DNA of 64,000 nucleotides, taken from assembly GCA_029747585.1 (NCBI GenBank), contig JAPEVF010000233.1, positions 1-64,000 of the forward strand, written 5' to 3'. Position numbers and translations under genes: made by a program. This document shows, piece after piece, positions 59,790-64,000 of the stretch (its first letter is position 1; every line of letters starts with the position of its first letter). The notes beneath the pieces were generated by a model. The model had not been told where the DNA came from. It made no database searches and saw only the letters and a program-made list of their open reading frames with translations. The DNA comes from Pleurotus djamor (lineage: Eukaryota > Basidiomycota > Agaricomycetes > Agaricales > Pleurotaceae).

Positions 59790-60173
59790 GGTCGGGGAGA
59801 AAGTATATCGATTTACGCGGTGCAAGTCACATGCTTTGCTAGCTACAGGGGTTCAGGGCTTTCTACTCGACACATTCGCTTGCAAGCGAATGGGAAGCGA
59901 CGCGGACGTGACCAGTAATTGACAAGGGGTACCAGTAATTCTGAAGGAATGCATTGCGCCATTCATGTGACGTTCTAAAGGAGTCGAAACCGAGACCTTC
60001 TCTTACTAAAGTAAGTATCAGGCAAAAGATTTGAGAAAGGTTCTGCCTTGGTTCTGCCACGAGAAAGACGACATCGAAGCAAGTCCATTTCGTATCTTAG
60101 TCCAAACAGCAACGGAAGAATACAGCTATAATACACGACGAAGAGAAAATCACCAATCATTCAGAATCATCGG

Positions 60174-62125
60174 TCATGCCAGAATTCTCCTGATCTCATC
60201 AGTAACAACAGTCGGCGTAAGCGAGATGATTGTGTTGATCCCGTTCGGCTTATCACAATGTCGGCCAGGACAGTCCATGGGTAGACAAAAGCTGGAGAGA
60301 CGACGTGATGTCAGAGCACGAAATTCGAACCGCAGATGAAAAAGTATGAGCGTACTCGGTTTCGTGGACCATGTAGTGCTGGACGCCAGCGGCGATCGCG
60401 AGTGGACTGTAGTCAGTCTGTAATAACGGGTCAGCAACGAACACACCTCTCGCGAGGTAAGGAAAAGGGTACATACAATCGTACATATGCTTGGTTGGAA
60501 CTCAAACACCGCGCTTTGCGTTGTCGGCGTCATCCACAGCGAATGAGTCAACCCATTCCCATGTACTGCGACCAAGATCTAGATGGCACAAATCATTCAG
60601 TAAGTCTCTGCTAGAAGACGAGACTAATAAACCTTACTGTTGCCCGCGAAATCCTCGCAACCTGTTCCGCAAAAGGAACGGACGAATTAAAGCTCTCGAC
60701 CACATAATCCGCGACACCGTCCTTCTGCAGCCTCTTCAATTCACGAACCAGCTCTAGATGATCCTCGGTGACAAGCCGTCTCCCGCTGTCTTGTCTCTGC
60801 AGATACATGACGAGCGGTCGCTCTGGCATAGCCAGGGGAGTGGGCCCATGATACCCTTCAAACACACGGTTTCGCAAGGAAACCAGCCAGTCCGGTGAAA
60901 CGGGCAGACGAAGAACATCACCCCACGGCTTATACGCAGACGAAGGACCCGCATGACCCGCGTGACGGTCAGCGATAACGGCGGTGGTGATACGGAAAAC
61001 CCTTTCGGTAGCAGCGCGTTTCTCCCATGTCAGCTTAGTGTCCCACTGCACACCGGGGCTGCATGGCACATAAGCAACGAGCGAAGGTAGCGAATTAATC
61101 ACGGGAAGACATACAAGAACTTTTCGGTGAACCACACGTTGGCACCTGGCTTGTCGTTGAAAATGTCCTTGCCTGGCTTCGAGCCTGGAGGCGCCTCTTC
61201 TTGCGAGTACTGCTTGGTAAACGCGACGCGTTTGATCTCCGGTAGTTTCTTCCCAGATCGCCATGCATAGTTACTCCACACTCTCCACGCACCAAGGAAG
61301 GTTTCTCCTACGCACAAAAAGACGCGTCAATGCCACGCATTACCAGGAAAGCACCGCATATACTGACCGATCCAATGGTAGTCTATTCAAGCACACTCAG
61401 CATCAATTTCGGGAGCGTTTTAGAACGACCGTGGAAAAGACTCACAATGAGCAGTAACTGCAGCAGTATCACGATGATGAGAAGCCTAACACTGCTATCA
61501 AAGATGGAGAAACCCACAATTATCGTCGTTGTTTATAATCTAACCACCAGCACGAAGCTTCAGCCGGTGTCGTCTCGTAAGTTTCAAGGTTGCAACTCAC
61601 CATAGGACCTTCGATAACATCCGCCGCTGCATAATCCCTCTCAGCAGCGTCAAGACTAATCGTCTCTCCAATCTGATTCTCTTCCCTAACCTCCGGACTC
61701 ACAGGCCTCAACCGTATACTCTTAACCTTAATCGCGACGCGTCCTTCAGCAGGCTTAGTCCCGTCCGTGCTCAGCGACGCGATAAACTTCAACGGTGGAA
61801 TTTGCCATGGTTGGTCAGTCACCAGATAATACGTATGGTTATACCAATACCTATCGCAAGTTCCACGTCCATGAGAATGAGCCTTATCGTCGAACACAAA
61901 AACGAGATAAAACACGTACAAGTTGTTGATAACAGTAAACCCAGGTGCATGCGCCATAATTTCCGACATCGGGAATGCCTGTATGCGCTGGGACGTATGG
62001 TCGCCCGCAGCCTTGAGAGCCGAAGGAACAGCAGAGAACGGCATATAGTCATATCGCATAAAGAGCGCGTAGACGAGGAGGACGCCAACGCCGACAAAGA
62101 CATACACCCGATTTCGAAAAGACAT
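60174..62125 (-). CDS. GT61-family glycosyltransferase (type II membrane protein)
   Basis: A minus-strand gene of at least six exons. The start MSFRNRVYVFVGVGVLLVYA gives a short cytoplasmic tail and one signal-anchor helix, as in Golgi transferases; an earlier in-frame Met is at 62173. Downstream motifs: YHWIG|GETFLGAWRVWS across an intron, IADRHAGHAGP, and VAVHGNGLTHSLWM, which is the HGxGLTxxxW hallmark of GT61/DUF563. Then come FEFQP and a C-terminal AIAAGVQHYMV. GT61 enzymes add xylose or N-acetylglucosamine to glycoproteins or polysaccharides. The fungal members' donor is not predictable. Exon joins near the 3' end (60.2-60.5 kb) are less certain. Confidence 0.82.
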
Positions 62126-62774
62126 GGTCAAGGTCGTCGTCGTCGTCGCCGCCGTCGAAGAAGATGAGTGCAAGAGGGAGAAAGAACGGAAGAAAGAGCA
62201 AGAGAGCGAGGTGTGGCGACGTGGGACTGTCTGTACATGGATAGATTGAAGATATTATGGGTGAGCGGAAGTTACATAACCCTGGCCCGAGCGGTCGATC
62301 GAAGTCCTAAATCCCAACCCTGTCCAGATCTGTTCCTGGGCCCTGGGGCCTTTCATTTACTTCCCCTCCCGAAAAGGCCGGGAAAGCCGCCAAAGAATGA
62401 AAACTTGATGAAAACATTGCGGCCGAAAACGTCGAAGAGGTTGAGAAATCGAAGAGTATGGTACACTTTTTTCTTCTTCCTAAATTGTAAGTTGTAAACC
62501 TGAGTGGGACCATAAGCTTTAAGTAAACGGGGGGTCGTAAGGTAGCTTTAACGTATCTAGAAATAGGAAAACGCGTATCAGTATCGGTATCAGTATAACG
62601 GGGCGGACAAGGGAAGGTGGCGGATTCGAGTGTTCATATCGTATGGATATTGGATACGAGGAGGGGAATAAGCTACGGATAAATAGTGCATCGACGACGG
62701 ACAGACCCAAAAAGTGACACCAAAGGCAGAGAAATCGAGTGCGAACAGAGAGAAGGAGAAATGAAGAGCATTTG

Positions 62775-64000
62775 CTATGATTCGTTCTCGGCCGTCTCGC
62801 GTTCCAGTCGCTTCTTCATGACGCTCACTGTAAGCAGAGTGTTATATCAATTAACGCGAACAGCCAGGCGGAGGAGGGAAACGCACCTTCACGCGATATC
62901 TGCCCAGAACTCATCCACCCCGGCGGAAACGCAGCCACAATCTTCTGATACAACGACTTTCGCAAAGCTTGATCACTCTTTGTCGCCATCGAATTTTCGT
63001 ATTGGCTACAACACGTAGAATGTCAGCCAGCTGAAATCAATGCGGAGGGGATGCACTTACTTCTTCTCATTCTCCAACCGACACAGCTCATTACTAATCG
63101 ACACCAACTGCCAAATCACCAACTTCATTGCGTCCGTAAGTCGATACCGTTTCGTCGGTGGATTCTCCTTCGGATGCGCCGTCGTCGTCGCGGTGCTCGG
63201 TGCAGTAGGTGTATCTTCCGAATGAGAGGGCGGAGCACGATCCACGTCCATGGCATCCTTCGCACTACCACCACCACCACTTCCACCACCGCCAGGCCCG
63301 CCACCACCTTCATCCTCCGTCCCATGCCGACTTGGATCCTCCCCGCCTGCACCCGTCGACTCGGACCTTCCATTCAGCTCTGCCTCCACGCGATGCTGTT
63401 CCTGTCTCTGGGCTACCCAAGTTCAAAAAGGAGTGAGTAATAAGGAACACCAGATTGAAAGAACGAGTGAGAGACATACCCCACTGACTCAAATGCTTCT
63501 CATACTCCTCCTCCGCCTTCGTAAACCCCGCGTTCGCCAACGCCGTCAACTCTTCCAACAACTCATCCTGCCGATCCGTAAGTATCTGACAATGATCAGG
63601 AAACACCGTCCGCTTGATAAGTTTCTACCCATCGACACTACGTATCAGTAAAATATACCAGAAAGACAAACGCGAAACGCACCGTCATCGTAAACTTGTT
63701 ATACGGAAACAACGTCGGCATAAGATTAAAAAAATGATCATCATACTCATCCAGCTTAATCGCCTGTATCGCCACCGAATTCAAAAGCGGCTTAATATTC
63801 GGCGGGAACTTGCCCTTCTGCTCCCAAGATTCTACCACCCCATACATCAGCACGGTGCCCATCCAACAAGGAGAGCACAACAAGAAAACCCGCACTCACC
63901 CTGTTCAATANGCCCCCTTCAACGCCCCAATCGCCTCCCTCAACTCGGGATGAAACGACGCCACATCCACCACCTTCTTCTTCTTCCCATTCTCCACCAC
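62775..64000 (-). CDS. HPC2: HPC2/ubinuclein-type histone chaperone subunit, C-terminal part
   Basis: The minus-strand gene enters from beyond the window. Exons give FHPELREAIGALKGA, then FPPNIKPLLNSVAIQAIKLD, YDDHFFNLMPTLFPYNKFTM, and DHCQILTDRQDELLEELTAL with AEEEYEKHLSQW. This is the ubinuclein conserved middle domain. A Gly/Ser-rich linker follows, then KRYRLTDAMKLVIWQLV, and last exons ending SVMKKRLERETAENES-stop at 62775. The family (yeast Hpc2, human ubinuclein) is part of the HIR/HIRA complex that deposits histone H3.3/H4 outside replication. The N-terminal HRD domain would lie past 64000. An N at 63911 abuts a C-run at an exon edge. Confidence 0.8.

Overview
The window looks like Agaricomycete (mushroom-forming basidiomycete) nuclear DNA. 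Genes carry many short introns of about 45-70 bp. Family content is typical of that group: DUF6533 and DUF6699 proteins, F-box/LRR proteins, HsbA-like small secreted proteins and a Tad-like LINE. All gene models were spliced by eye from GT-AG (and two GC-AG) junctions. No database search was run.

Layout. 1-10.4 kb is ordinary gene space: a DUF6533 membrane-protein end, a divergent HNH-like protein, an unrecognised five-exon gene, a short-chain dehydrogenase with an 8-nt micro-exon, a frameshifted F-box/LRR gene and an 11-exon Dal5-type MFS transporter. 12-19.8 kb is a tandem family of HsbA-like secreted proteins: four full copies and one orphan first exon. A 466-bp solo LTR with a perfect 5-bp target duplication sits among them. 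20-24.4 kb is gene-poor and repeat-rich, followed by a DUF6699 gene. 26.3-35.7 kb is a LINE with two diverged tandem ORF1 (gag-like) genes upstream of an endonuclease-RT-RNase H ORF2. After it come an iterated short-repeat array with a tRNA-like promoter, a frame-broken stonustoxin-like (SNTX) pore-former-type gene and a 5'-truncated aconitase copy.

From about 40.08 kb to 56.88 kb the base composition changes sharply: CpG falls about four-fold. Both edges of this block lie inside conserved, apparently intact genes (a geranylgeranyl diphosphate synthase on the left, an importin-13-like receptor on the right). The block also holds a biotin-protein ligase gene, dispersed CCAGTGG-rich repeats, an 0.77-kb inverted repeat whose arms are 11 kb apart, a 1.2-kb nested palindrome, a TA-flanked mariner/pogo-type TIR element, and gag and PIF1/Helitron-helicase remnants. 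57-64 kb returns to ordinary CpG-rich gene space: the rest of the importin, a GT61 glycosyltransferase and an HPC2/ubinuclein histone-chaperone subunit cut by the window end.

A technical pattern matters for interpretation. Most frame breaks in otherwise conserved genes fall in homopolymers, and most single N characters sit beside homopolymers. Many apparent pseudogene lesions may therefore be homopolymer-length errors.
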